Below are positions 35,034 to 46,643 of a stretch of 64,000 nucleotides of DNA, in pieces. The notes below the pieces were generated by a model that saw nothing but the letters and a program-made list of their open reading frames with translations, had not been told where the DNA came from and made no database searches. Origin of the DNA: Viscum album (lineage: Eukaryota > Streptophyta > Magnoliopsida > Santalales > Viscaceae); the NCBI GenBank assembly GCA_963277665.1, contig OY728136.1, positions 1,978,106,576 through 1,978,170,575 on the forward strand. Direction: 5' to 3'. Position 1 is the stretch's first letter; the number at the start of each line of letters is the position of its first letter. The position numbers and the translations under genes were made by a program.

Positions 35034-37266
35034 TGTGACGACCCGACTCTTTCGAAAAGGTACAGATCATTAGTTTTCTTTCAAATATTTCCTTCAAGCT
35101 TGTTTAATGTGTCTAAAATCCTAAGGAAGGTCTAGGGAGTGTTAAAGGTTGGTTCAGAGCCCAGGAGTTTGAGAAATGGACTTGAAAACAGTGGCGCACG
35201 GCTTGCGCACGGTCTGCGCATGGTGTGGGATAAACCGTGCGACTGAAGATAGGGGAACCTGCAGGGGTGCACGACCATGAAGACCAGGCCGTATGGCCAT
35301 GCCGCTTTTGTCTAGAAGGTAGTGAGGTGCGCACAGTTTGTGAATGGTTTGTTAAACCGTGCGCCTAAACCGTGCAACCCTGTTCTGGGTGAATTTACAA
35401 TTTTTCCCTTATTTTGATTTTAAAGCCTAAAAGATTTATTTCTTCCTCTAGTGGAGAGAACCAGAGGAGGAGCCCTCCTTTGAGCCAAAAATATCTCTCT
35501 CACTCTTTCTCTTTTGGATTCTCCATCTGGAGACTGTTCATTGATCTAACCGAAGCGTTGGATCACCCTCGGTAAGGATTACCTCATGCACCCTTCTTTC
35601 CTCAGTGAATCTTGGTATCCATTTCGCTATTTTTCCGCAGGCTCATATGCCCTATTTTCCAAGGCATTGGACTAGAACTCAGATCTCATCCAACCTACTG
35701 TGAATCTGAGGTCGATATCAAGCGAGCCTACATCTACAGCCCTAAGGTAGGTTCCCATGTGGTTTCCATTTTGGGTTTTTGCCTTTTTGAGTTATTAACA
35801 TCGTGCCATGGTTTTTCTTTCACCAAACCCCATATTTATAATGACTTCTTCATATCTAAATGAACCATGTGGTATGAGATTGATGAATCTAACTTGGATA
35901 TGGTGTTTAGATGAGGTATAGACTAGGTAAGGTCAACCATAGGTGTTATGCGTTAAGATTTGTCCCCTTTTCACCTTTTAACCTTAATGATATGTCTTGA
36001 AAGGCATTTTCCATGTTAGGAAAATGAGATGACTTGGTTAGAGGTTGCCTAGGATAAGATAGCCTGAACCCCTTGAATGAATTGAAATGTATGTTGCCTT
36101 GAGACGTGTTTTTGTGATATTATAAGATGGAAATGCCATGATTTATTAATGTGGAATGTTAAAAGATTGTTTTCATTTTATATTGTGATGTGAATGGTTA
36201 TGCCATATTGTGTTGACATGCTTGTGATAACCCGTGTGTGGGCGGGAGACATTCTTACCCCGTTCCAGATAAATATCTGTGTGTGGGCGGGAGGCATTCT
36301 TACCCCATGTGAGATAAATCTCCCTGTGTGGGCGGGAGGCATTCTTACCCCGTGCCAGATAAATCTCCATGTGTGGGCGGGAGGCATTCTTACCCCGTGC
36401 CAGTTACAATGCTTGTGGATGAGAGGCATTCTTACCTCGTGTCATTGATGATTATACGTATATGAGAAGTATAGATGAGAGGCATTCTTACCTCGTGCCA
36501 GTGATAACCTATACCTATGTACTTATACTCTGGTGATTTGTGTAGATTACCATCCATGAGCTGAAGCAGGTAGACCCACCAGGTATCCTTCCAGAACCTG
36601 ATCGGGAGGGTTATTTATTACTTTTCTTTATGTACTTGCAGTTTACTACACACTGTTTATCTTGCGAACACCTATTTGGATTACACGTAGACCCCGTTGG
36701 TGGTGGCCTACTGAGACTTGTCTCACACCCTACCCAGGCGGCCTCCTTAGCACCCATGTAGACTTTACTGCTGCAGGTACTAGTAGGGGAAAACTTCTAG
36801 ATTAAGGTTGTTGATACATATATGTTCTAGCTGGAGTTCTAGAGCAAAGGACCGAGCTTGCCTAGAGATGCCCGTGGACTATTTTTGTTCTTGTTTCTTT
36901 TTGTATTACTGTATAGCATGCTTGACATATATTTCCATTGTATCAGCATGACATGCATCCATTTTGTATCAGAAACTACCTATGTGGCTTTTTTATATTA
37001 TCCAAGGTTTTCCTTACTTCTGTTGTTTGGTTTGTATGTTTCCCTTTTTCTCTTGTTTATCCATTGGTTGTGATTCCTCTATTCTTGCTACTTCACCGCT
37101 TTTCGCTGTGTACTATGAAAAGGGGGTATAGTCTCCCCCACTGACTTACCATTACACCCCCACTGCTAGTCGGCAGCCCTTGGTCTATGGGGAGACGAGC
37201 CAGGGGTCATGTGTCCAACCAGGCTCGGGGCTTGGGTTGAGGGGCAGACGGGTCCAGGACGTCACA
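35034..37266 (+). mobile_element. Gypsy-C 5' LTR
   Basis: TGTGACGACCCGACTC...GACGTCACA, 2233 bp. It carries the CGCACGGTTT/AAACCGTGCG inverted repeats at 35190-35245 and 35328-35376, a 45-bp minisatellite at 36230-36505, a GTTGGTGGTGGCCTACTGAG block at 36697, and a G/C-rich end. No canonical TATA box was found. Frames inside (for example 36173-36448 on both strands) result from the 45-bp repeats. Confidence 0.9.
36230..36505 (+). repeat. 45-bp minisatellite in the Gypsy-C 5' LTR
   Basis: GGGCGGGAG starts at 36240, 36285, 36330 and 36375 (45-base steps), followed by two degenerate copies at about 36418 and 36477. Each unit carries GGCATTCTTACCCCGTGCCAG then ATAAATCTCC. Because 45 is divisible by three, open frames appear on both strands. 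Confidence 0.95.
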
Positions 37267-37269
37267 AAG

Positions 37270-37281
37270 TGGTATCAGAGG
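37270..37281 (+). promoter_or_regulatory. Primer-binding site of Gypsy-C
   Basis: TGGTATCAGAGG three bases after the LTR end. Matches the initiator Met-tRNA complementary site used by this lineage. Confidence 0.9.
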
Positions 37282-38085
37282 AGTTTTTCTTTCTTGATTT
37301 ACTATTTGGCGACGATAGACTTGGAGAATGGGAATGCTTAGGAACTTAGTTATAAGCCGTGCTTGGGTGTCTCGAATCCATGTACGAGGAAAAGACCAAG
37401 TTGCCTAAATTATGGTGTTATTGATTTTGCTATTTACAGTTGATACTATTTCACCGTTGGGTGCTTCACATGATTTGTAATGTTAATGAAAATTGAGAGT
37501 TTGATATTTTTATTTCATGTTTCGAACCGATGAGATGAGGGTTATGCATTAGAACATGCATCACGGTAGGAAAAATATGATTAGGCCATGCATCTTGCCA
37601 TTCCACGTTTAAATTTTTAGCAAGAATTGACTATTGTTTATTTCCGTGCCTTGTTAATATGTGAGAAACTGTGCTAACCCTTCTTACAGGTTGTGAATTG
37701 AGGAATGATGTGGTTTTTGTGGGTGTCACTCTTTGGTTAATAAGGTGTATGGGCCCTTATGGATCGGAAAATGACATTCCAACTAAACCAATCATTTTCT
37801 TTAAAGGAAATTCAAATACGCAATTAGCACAAGTAAATGAGAAATGAAATCCAAGTGTGTGTCATCTTTCAGTTCATGAGGAGTATGGGCCCTTATGGGA
37901 TTGGAAGTGCCATATCACTGGATTAAGTTAAATTTGAAGATTTGCAGGTTTTTACTAGGAATTATTATGGGTGTGGATATGTGATCTTAGAGGTAGGAAG
38001 GCTTAGTACCTGTACTATATTCTAGAGTTCAACCTTTAATTTTTTGGTTTATTCTTTTGAGACGTTCGTTTGGCATTGTAGCACT
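37282..38085 (+). other. Gypsy-C untranslated leader
   Basis: About 800 bases between PBS and gag start with no long frame. A CGGTAGG-containing stretch at 37560 and two similar GGCCCTTATGG blocks (37752 and 37890) are present. Such leaders carry packaging signals in retroelements; that role is inferred. Confidence 0.6.
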
Positions 38086-39300
38086 ATGCCTCCGAGACGT
38101 CCTCGAGTCACGCGTGCTGAAGGCGGAGACGATCACGTTCCTGAGGTGGAGGGCCCTGAGTCGCCAGTTGATCTTCCTATCGAGCCACCCATGTCTCCTA
38201 TTTCTATTCATGAGATGGGCACCGATGCCCAGTTCCGTGAGAGATTCTTGCATATGATGCAGATTATGAAAGATGGAGTGCGACCTGCCCCGAGTATGGC
38301 AGAATTGACCCGCGAGTTTCAGTCACAGCATCCTCCTACATTTACTGGAGATGGAGAACCACTTTATGTGGAGTCCTGGTTGGAATCTATTATGATCATC
38401 TTCGAGCACCTTGAGACGCCTCCAGAGTGGAGGGTCAAGCTCGCAGCTTATATGCTATGTGGTTCAGCCAGGAGGTGGTGGAATGTCATCACCCAGTCGG
38501 GACAGTAGAGAGATATGATCTTGACTGATTTCTAGACCATATTATATGATTATTTCTTTCCCCAGACTTTGAGAGCTAACAGAGCTAGGGAGTTTATGAA
38601 TCTTCCATAAGGGACTATTACAATCATGGAATATTCGTCCCGTTTCACCGAGTTACAAATTTTTGCTCCTACACTAGATGCTGATGATCTCACGACCACT
38701 AGGAATTTTGAGGATGGGATGTGTTACTTCATCCGGCCGCAGGTTAACATGTTCAGGTTGACGACCATTCTGGAAATTGTCAATCAGGCTTTGATCACAG
38801 AGAGAAATTTGAGAGATGCAGACAGTGTGAACCTGGGTGGTTCAGCACCTAAGGTTTCTAGTGGATCTGCTTTAGGGAAGAAGCAGTGTTTTTTGGACTC
38901 TCGTGGTGTTAGCAGTGGTCAGATATTTTTCTCAGGTGGTACTCTTATCTATCACTAATGTGAGGTGCCAGGACATATGAAGAGGTAGTATACGCGAAAT
39001 CCAGTGGAGTGCAGAGGTTGTGGTTGGTTGGGTCATCTCCACCGTTTCTACAGGACTGTTCCCCCAGGGCCTAGTGAGTAGGGATTTGTACCTACTCCAG
39101 GATCTGGTGCTAGATCGGTAGGATCACGTCAGTCAGGCAGCTTGAATACCACCGGCCAATCAGGCTGTGGTGGCAGGGGTAATCAGGTGTATGAATCTCA
39201 GTGCCAGCAGGATGGGTCTGCTTAGGGTAGCCAGGCTGTGACTCAGGGCCGTGATACTGGCCAAATGTATGCAGTCGAGCCTATGCCACAGGAGCAGTAT
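38086..39300 (+). pseudogene. gag: Gypsy-C gag
   Basis: Start chosen at the Met at 38086 (MPPRRPRVTR), a typical basic gag start for this lineage; the longer frame from 38044 has no family support. Capsid hallmarks: PPTFTGDGEPLYVESWLE (about 38332-38385), a WRVKLAAYMLCGSARRWW block (38431-38484), then a second half with SRFTELQIFAP (38635) and RPQVNMFRLTT (38734). Zinc-knuckle remains: a C-E-V-P-G-H-M-K-R block (38959-38985) and CRGCGWLGHLHRFY (38998-39051; final Cys changed to Tyr). In-frame stops at 38506, 38533, 38608, 38956, 38986, 39079 and 39223, all in one frame, so decay is by point mutation. Confidence 0.85.
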
Positions 39301-39850
39301 GATGGACCATCTACTGTACGAGGTATGATTCTAGTTGCCTCTATGTTAGTATCTATTTTTTTTGACATATGTGCTTCTCACTCTTTTATATCGGAGGCAA
39401 TTATTGAAAGTTTGGGCCTCGACGTTGAGTCGTATCATGGTATGATCACGTTATATACCTTATTATGTATCCATTCATAGGGCGTTCGTTGTTTTCAGAA
39501 TTTTCCCCTCGAGGTGGGCGATTACCTTTTCATGTGGAACCTGTATGTATAGGATATGATAGGTTTTGATGTAATAGTCGGGATGGACTGGTTGGTTCCC
39601 TATAGAGCTCGGATTGACTGCTATCATCAGAGGGTGGAGTTTACGTCACCAGAGGGTGATACACATATGCATAATGGAGAATGGGATCTTAGTGCGACAC
39701 GAGCAGGACCAGAACACCAGAGTTTAGGTGGTGTCACGGCACAAGTTTCCAGTCTTTATCTCAATGACCAAGGGTTACAACCCTCAGTTTATCCTCCTGT
39801 GGTGGTGCTTTTCAGAGATGTCTTTCCTGATGATTTCTTTGGTCTACCTC
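39301..39850 (+). pseudogene. Gypsy-C aspartic protease
   Basis: Same frame as gag. The active-site region reads SIFFDICASHSFISEA (about 39352-39399): the flanking SHSFIS is intact but the catalytic D-S/T-G is D-I-C. The end of the domain, FDVIVGMDWLVPYRARIDC (39565-39621), is intact. Stops at 39478 and 39550. It would cut the Gag-Pol polyprotein. The altered triplet by itself suggests inactivity. Confidence 0.8.
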
Positions 39851-41110
39851 CAGTGCGAGAGGTGGAATTTACTATTGATCTTATACTAGGAGCAGCACCA
39901 ATGACCAGTTTTCCTTATAGAATGGTACCTAAGGAACTTATGGAGCTCAAGAGTTAGCTGGAGGACCTGGAAGAAAAAGGCTTTATACGTCCCAATACAT
40001 CTCCTTGGGGATCACCAGTTCTCTTTTCCAAGAAGGCAGATGGTACCCTTCATCTTTGTGTGGATTATCATAAGTTAAATCAACAGACTATTAAGAATCG
40101 ATATCCTTTACCTCGAATTGATGACCTCTTCAATCAGCTCCAAGGAGCGAAGGTGTTTTCAAAGATAGATTTGAAGTCGGGCTATCACCAGGTGCATGTT
40201 AGGACTTTGGACATACCTCGCATAGCGTTCAGGAGTAGGTATGGTCTCTATGAGTACCTAGTCATGCCGTTTGGGCTTATGAATGCACCTGTAGTGATTA
40301 AAACTCTTATGAATCATATGTTTCACCCTTAACTTGATTCTTTTGTGGTTGTATTTGTGGATGACATCTTAGTCTATTCACACTCGAGACACGACCATGC
40401 AACCCATATTGAGATCGTGTGTAATACACTAAGAGAGAATCAACTTTATTCTAAGCTCAGTAAATGCCACTTTTGGATAGATAAGGTTCACTTCCTTGGT
40501 CACATTATTTCTGAGTCTGGAGTTTCAGTTGACCCTGAGAAGGTGAGTGCTGTAATTTATTGGGAGCAGCCCAAGAATGTCTTTGATATCAGAAGTTTCT
40601 TGGGGATTTCTGGATATTATAGGTGGTTCATTTAGGACTTTTCACGCCTAGCATAACCGCTTACAGCTTTGACCAGAAAGGGGGTGAGATTCGATTGGTC
40701 ATAACCTTGTGAAGTAGATTTTCAGGAACTGAAGGGTAGACTAACTTCAGCACTGATACTGATCTTTCTAGAGCCAAGAAGATCTTATACGGTCTTTTGT
40801 GATGCGTCAGGTATCAGGACTAGAGCTGTCTTGATGCAAGACAAGAAAGTCATTGCATATGGTTCTTGTCAGTTAAAGCCTACTGAATGGAATTATCCGA
40901 CGCACGACCTCGAGCTCGCAGCGGTTGTACATGCCTTACACTGTTGGAGACACTATTTGTTGGGAGTTCATTTTGTGGTATTCATTGACCACAAAATCCT
41001 CAAATATATCTTCACTCAGTGAGATCTAAATCTCAGGAAACACAGGTGGGTTGAGTACCTGCAATCCTTTGATTTCGAACTGGCCTACACTGCTGGGAAA
41101 GGAAATTCAG
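39851..41110 (+). pseudogene. Gypsy-C reverse transcriptase and RNase H
   Basis: In frame with gag. RT blocks in order: [20 protein letters not shown] (39970-40029), [20 protein letters not shown] (40057-40116), [15 protein letters not shown] (40159-40203), [17 protein letters not shown] (40240-40290), and catalytic VVVFVDDILVYS (40345-40380) with both Asp present. The thumb region CHFWIDKVHFLGHIISESGV follows. RNase [19 protein letters not shown] (40789-40842), [18 protein letters not shown] (40885-40938) and FELAYTAGKGNSVADVLS (about 41074-41127). Stops at 39955, 40330, 40633, 40654, 40702 and 41020. Catalytic residues remain legible. Acts in cytoplasmic particles to copy element RNA into DNA. 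Confidence 0.92.
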
Positions 41111-41129
41111 TAGCCGATGTGCTGAGTCA

Positions 41130-42731
41130 GAAAACTCAGTCACAGGTGGTTCAAGGATCTAATGAGGAGTGGAAGCTGATGGACCTATTTTCGGAGATGC
41201 ATGTCGAGGTTCAGGAGGGGCAGGGTCAGACTATTCTCTCAGCCTTAGTGGTGACATCTACTCTTTTGGAACGGGTCTGGGCAAGATAGTTATCAGATTC
41301 AGAAGGCCTTGTTCTATGAGAAAGTGTCACTAATGATTCCTCTACAGATTATACTGTGGATGAAGGTGATAATTTATTGTTCCGTGGGAATGTATGGGTC
41401 CCATCAGACATCATAGAGGAGCTGATGAGGGATTTCCACGCCTCAACATGGGCAGTTCACCCAGGCATCACCAAAATGTATCCTGATTTTTGACGACAGT
41501 ACTGGTGGCCTAACATGAAGCGGGGGATAACCAGTTTTATCACGCGTTGTTCCACCTGTCAGCAGGTGAAGGTGGAACATCAGTGTCCGACAAGGATTTT
41601 GCAGCTGTTTTCTATTCCGTAGTGGAAATGGGACGATGTTTCTATGGATTTTGTAACCATTTTTCCCAGATCACCTCGTGGAAATGATGCGGTATGGGTT
41701 ATCGTTGACCGTCTGATGAAGGTCGCGCATTTCTTACCTATGCGGGAGACCTTCACAGTTGATGACTTGGGAAGACTGTATGTCAAAGAAATAGTGCACC
41801 TTCATGGATCACCTTGTTCTGTTGTCTTAGACAAAGATCCTAGTTTTACATCTCGGTTCTGGCAGGGTTTACAGAAGGCCTTGGGTACGTAGGTACTTTT
41901 GAGCACGGCCTATCACCCACTGACTGGAGGACATACCGATAAGACTATATAGGTACTAGAGGATATATTATGTTCCTGTGTTCTCGATTTTGGAGGTTCA
42001 TGGGAGAAACACATTCCTCTTTTCAAGTTCAGTTATAACAATAGCTTCAGGCTACCATTGAGATGGATCCCTATGAATCCTTATCTGGTAGGACTTATTG
42101 CTTGCCTTTGTGTTGGCCTGAAGTAGGGGAGGCAGCTGTTCTAGGACCATGTCTTGTACAGGAGACTACAGAGTAGATACATCTTATTAGAAAGAATATG
42201 CAGACAGCTCAGTCTAGACAGCAGTCCTATGCTAATAAGCACCGAAGACCTCTTGAGTTCGAGGTTGGGAGCTGGGTTTTCTTGAAGGTCTCACCTAGGT
42301 TGGGGAAAATACATATACGGAAGCAGGGTAAGATTTCACCAAGGTTCTTAGGACCCTTTGAGGTGATGAAGCGGATCAGACCAGTATCTTATCAGCTTCC
42401 ACTTCCGTAGAGATATCAGGCCATGCACGATGTTTTTCATGTATCTCAGCTACGCTGGTGCTTTCCAGATCCGACTCATGTTTTTCAGCCTGATGATGTT
42501 AAAATGGATATGAATGCTTCCTTCGAGGGGTATCTAATGTGAATTGTTGACCGGAGTGTGAAGACACTCAGTGGCAGGTCGGTTCCTCTTGTACGGGTGC
42601 TATGGCAGCACGACCGAGTACAGGACGAGACCTGGGAGTAGGAGGCTGATATACATTCTCAATGGCCATAGCTTTTCATTGATGACACCTATGTACCCTC
42701 GGAAGGCCAACTCGGGGATGAGTTTCTTTAA
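41130..42731 (+). pseudogene. Gypsy-C integrase with chromodomain-like C-terminus
   Basis: Zinc region: HPGITKMYPDF (41458) then CSTCQQVK (41551-41574), with a stop at 41491. Core: WDDVSMDFVTIFPRSPRGND (41629-41688) with the first Asp; VVLDKDPSF (41821) with the second; the Glu position reads TDKT near 41936, where the family has T-E-R, so it may be changed to Asp. Near 42047 one base is missing in AGCTTCAGG, shifting the frame; from there the second frame carries QQSYANKHRRPLEFEVG, FLGPFEVM, HDVFHVSQLRW and the chromodomain-like VLWQHDRVQDETWE to the stop at 42729. Stops at 41287, 41317, 41491, 41620, 41890, 41950, 42174, 42408, 42540, 42639, 42669. Confidence 0.88.
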
Positions 42732-42742
42732 GGAGGGGAGGT
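42730..42742 (+). promoter_or_regulatory. Polypurine tract of Gypsy-C
   Basis: AAGGAGGGGAGGT, overlapping the pol stop codon and touching the LTR start. Confidence 0.85.
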
Positions 42743-45018
42743 TGTGATGACCCGAATCTTTGGAAAAGGTACAGATCATTAGTTTTCTTTCAAATATTTC
42801 CTTTAAGCTTGTTTAATGTGTGTAACATCCTAAGGAGGGTCTAGGGAGTATTCGGGGTTGGTTCGGAGCCCGGGAGTTTGAGAAATGGACTTTCAGACAG
42901 TGGCGCACGGCCCACGCAAGGTTTGCACATGGTTTGGGATAAACCGTGCGGCTGCAGACAGGGGCACCTGCAGGGGCGCATGACCATGTGGACTAGGCTT
43001 CACGGCCATACAGCTTTTATCTGGGAGGCAGTGAGGTACGCACGGTTTGTGCACGGTTTGTTAAACCGTGTGCCTAAACCGTGCGACCCAGTTCTGGGTG
43101 AATTTACAATTTTTCCCTTATTTTGATTTAAAAGCCTAAAATCTTTCTTTCTTCCTCCAGCAGACAGAACCAGAGGAGGATCTTTCCTTTGAGCCAAAAA
43201 TCTCTCTCTCACTCTTTCTCTTGTGTATTCTCCATCCGTCGACCATTATATGATCCGACAAATGCATTGGATCACCCTCGTTAAGGCTTACCTCACACAC
43301 CCTTCTTTCCTCAGTGAATCTCGGTATCCGTTTTGCTATTTTTCCGCAGGATCATATGCCCTATTTTCCATGGCATTGGACTGGAACTCAAATCTCTTCC
43401 AACCTACTATGAATCTGAGGTCGATATCAAGTGAGCCTATGTCTACAACCCCAAGGTATGTGGTCATGTGGTTTCCATTTTGGGTTTTTACCTTTTTGAG
43501 TTATTAACATCGTGTCGTGGTTTGTCTTTCACCAAACCCCATATTTATAATGAATGCTTCATATCTAAATGACCCGTGTGGTATGAGATTGATGAATCTA
43601 ACTTGGATAGGGTGTTTAGATGAGGTATGGACTGGGTAAGGTCAACCATAGGTGTTATGACTTAAGATTTGGCCCTTTTTTACCTTTGAACCTTAACGAT
43701 ATGTCTTGAAAGGCATTTTACATGTTAGGAAAATGAGATGACTTGGTTAGAGGTTGGCTAGGATAAGATAGCTTGAACCCCTTGAATGAATTAAAATGTA
43801 TGTTGCCTTGAGATGTGTTTATGTGATATTATAAGATCGAAATTCCATTCTTTATTAATGTGGAATGTTAAAAGATGGTTGACTTATATATTGTGATGTG
43901 AATGGTTATTCCATATTGTGTTGACATGCTTGTGATAACCCGTGTGTGGGCGGGAGGCATTCTTACCCCGTGCCTGATAAATCTCCATGTGTGGGAGAGA
44001 TGCATTCTTACCCCGTGCCAGATAAATCTTCGTGTGTGGGTGAGAGGCATTCTTACCTCGTGCCAGATAAATATCCATGTGTGGGTGGGAGGCATTCTTA
44101 CCCCATGCCAGATAAATCTCCATGTGTGGGTGGGAGGCATTATTACCCCATTCCAGTTACAATGCTTGTGGATGAGAGGAATTCTTACCTCGGGCCATTG
44201 ATGATTATACGTATATGAGAAGTATGGACGAGAGGCATGCTTAACTCATTCTAGTGATAAACTATACCTATGTACTTATACTCTGGTGATTTGTGTAGAT
44301 TACTGTCCATGAGCTGAAGCAGGTAGACCTGCCAGGTATCCTTCCGAAACCTGATCTGGAGGGTTGTTTATTACTTTTATTTACTTACTTGTAGTTTACT
44401 ACACACTGTTTATCTTGCGAACACCTATTTGGACTAAACGTAGACCCTGTTGGTGGTGGCCTACTGAGACTTGTCTCACACCCTACCCGGGAGGCCTCCT
44501 TGGCACCCGTGTAGACTTTACTGCTGTAGGTACTAGTAGGGGAAAAGGCCCAACTTCAGGTTTTTGATACATATATGTTCTAGCTAGAGTTCCAGAGCAG
44601 AGGACCGAGCTTGCCTAGAGATGCTCATGAACTATTTTTTTTCTTGTTTCTTTTTGTATTACTATATAGCATGCTTTCCATATATTTCCATTATATCAGT
44701 ATGCCATGCATCCATTTTGTATTAGACACTGCCTATGTGGCTTTTGTATATTATCCAAGGTTTTCCTTATTTCTGTTGTTTGGTTTGTATGTTTCCCTTT
44801 TTATCCTATTTATCCATTGGTTGTGATTCCTCTATTCTTGATACTTCACCGATTTCTGCTGTGTACTCTAAAAAGAGGGTACAGTCTCCCCACTGACTTA
44901 CCATTACACCCCCGCTACTAGTCGACATCCCTTGGCCTATGGGGAGATGATCCAGGGGTCATGTGGACAACCGGGCTCGGGGCTCGGGTTGAGGGGCAGC
45001 TGGGTCTAGGACGTCACA
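42743..45018 (+). mobile_element. Gypsy-C 3' LTR
   Basis: TGTGATGACCCGAATC...GACGTCACA, 2276 bp, colinear with the 5' LTR. It has one more 45-bp repeat unit than the 5' LTR. Frames within it are repeat artefacts. Confidence 0.9.
43940..44250 (+). repeat. 45-bp minisatellite in the Gypsy-C 3' LTR
   Basis: GTGTGTGGG-type unit starts at 43948, 43993, 44038, 44083 and 44128, then two degenerate units. Five regular units here against four in the 5' LTR. Confidence 0.95.
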
Positions 45019-45023
45019 ATATT

Positions 45024-46522
45024 TATGAATAAAAACCTATGTTATTCATTACAATTATCACAATGATCATAAATCTGATAGTGATCAGATTCACCTTTAA
45101 CAAATCAAATTTAAGACTTTCTGTCTTGTATTCATACTGAAAAAAGTTCTTATAATCGGACTTGACATTGGAACATATAAATATTGGATTCATACTCATA
45201 GAAATTATTGTAATGAAACATGTAAGAAAATCTATTGGACTGACTAAAATTTAAAATATAATTATGGAAAACTATATTATATTATATTGAAATACTTTTC
45301 ACACTAAAATGGTGTAAAACAAAAGGATTTCATATATTTTTTATAATATGATTTTTTATGTTCTAGGTGTCCAAGTCCTTTTGAAAAAAAAGAGAAAATA
45401 TGAAATTTTGAGGATCAAGATGAGCATTGGAATCATGCCTATAAATACTGTTTCATTCGAAGAGTTTAAAGAGAGAAAATAAGTCACACTATGCGAGAGC
45501 ACTGATAATTTGATTTCAATCTCAAATTTCTTAAAGTGTACAAAATGTGAATAACTTGTTCCAAGTCTCTTGTATTAATTTAAAGAGATTCCTTCTTAAG
45601 GAAACCTTGTCTGGTTGTCTCCTTAAGAATTTTTTTTGTATTTTCTTTGTGTATCCAATTGTGTGAATACGATTGAGGGCTTATGAGGCTAGGAAGATGG
45701 AGATAATGATCATCGTATTGATTAAGGGATTAAGAGGATAAAAAGATAGAATCGATCTTTGTATCGAGGGCACTTGAGGATATCGTGACATAATCTGATC
45801 ATTATATTAAGGAATCATGGGGATAGTGAGATAGACCAATCATCGTATCGAAGGATTTACCTACTAAGGGAAAGATAGAATTTCTTGTAAGTATAAAACA
45901 AGGGACCTTTATCATAGGTTATTGGATACCCTATTCTTTGGGTTAAAATAAGTGAATTCATTTGTTTTACTTGTTTAATTACAAGTCTTTTATTTCCACT
46001 GCATATAATAAAAAGTGTTACTTTTATATTCATCTTTCTATTTGCATCATTTTTATTGTAATATATTTGATTACAATATAATAATTTTACCCTGTATTAT
46101 TTTATGAATACAAGATCACTCTAATTATGATTCTATAAAATTTAAGATAGAATCAATACTATTTGTATTACTCTGATATATTATAACCATTGTGATTATA
46201 ATTCTTTTTATTCATGAATACACTTAAACTCTAATTACATTACCATTACTTACTGATTACGATTCTATACACTATGAAGGTAGAATCAATTTCTTGACAA
46301 GAACTATGACTTACATATAGAAATATACCTAATTACAATATTTTTATTATCATACCCAATGGCCAAGTTTGATTATCATTCAAACACTTAAAAGGTTTTG
46401 GGAACATGATTTTCTTAACTTTGTTAAAATAAGTTTCTTATAAGGTTAAAAATTAAAGTTTCTAAACTTAAAATTCACTCCCTCTTGTATTTTTTCATTT
46501 TTATATACATTATGATCCAACA
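45024..46522 (+). mobile_element. SIRE-like copia 5' LTR, part 2
   Basis: Resumes TATGAATAAAAACC after the ATATT duplication and is colinear with 53551-55026. A TATA box CCTATAAATA is at 45440. It ends GATCCAACA before the PBS. GATAGACCAATCATCGTATC-type blocks recur at 45690-45860 as short degenerate direct repeats. Confidence 0.85.
45440..45447 (+). promoter_or_regulatory. TATA box of the SIRE-like copia LTR
   Basis: TATAAATA preceded by CATGCC; the 3' LTR has the same at 53947-53954 (TTCCTATAAATAAC). Confidence 0.6.
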
Positions 46523-46524
46523 AT

Positions 46525-46538
46525 TGGTATCATAAGAG
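46525..46538 (+). promoter_or_regulatory. Primer-binding site of the SIRE-like copia element
   Basis: TGGTATCATAAGAGG two bases after the LTR end; an initiator Met-tRNA type site with a small change. Confidence 0.75.
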
Positions 46539-46643
46539 GTTTCCACTACTTAAATACTTAGTAAAATTTTTATCTTCTCTTCACTATTACAATTTAGTTA
46601 AATTTTGTTATAAATTTTTTGTTTATAAATACTTGTTACACTA

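Larger units (their letters stand above)
35034..45018 (+). mobile_element. Gypsy-C: Tekay/Del-type chromovirus-like element, 10.0 kb, best preserved
   Basis: 5' LTR 35034-37266, PBS 37270, gag-pol as one frame from 38086 to 42731 with a single frameshift near 42047, PPT 42730-42742, 3' LTR 42743-45018. GC-richer than its surroundings. LTR pairs differ at 11 of the first 120 positions. The polyprotein has gag, zinc knuckles, protease, RT, RNase H, integrase and a chromodomain-like C-terminus in that order, as in the Tekay/Del lineage. Related LTRs lie at 30-2485 and 62777-64000. Its stop codons are mostly TAG. It is the innermost and probably youngest insertion of the stack. Confidence 0.9.

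Noticed and set aside
35113..35334. 73-residue minus-strand frame and the 70-83-residue frames at 42878-43212
   Set aside because: They fall in the GC-rich U3 of the Gypsy-C LTR, differ between the two LTR copies and lack any family resemblance.
36173..36448. Overlapping open frames on both strands with periodic GGILTPCQINL-like or KNASRPH-like repeats
   Set aside because: Produced by the 45-bp tandem repeat, whose length is a multiple of three. The same happens at 43868-44218.
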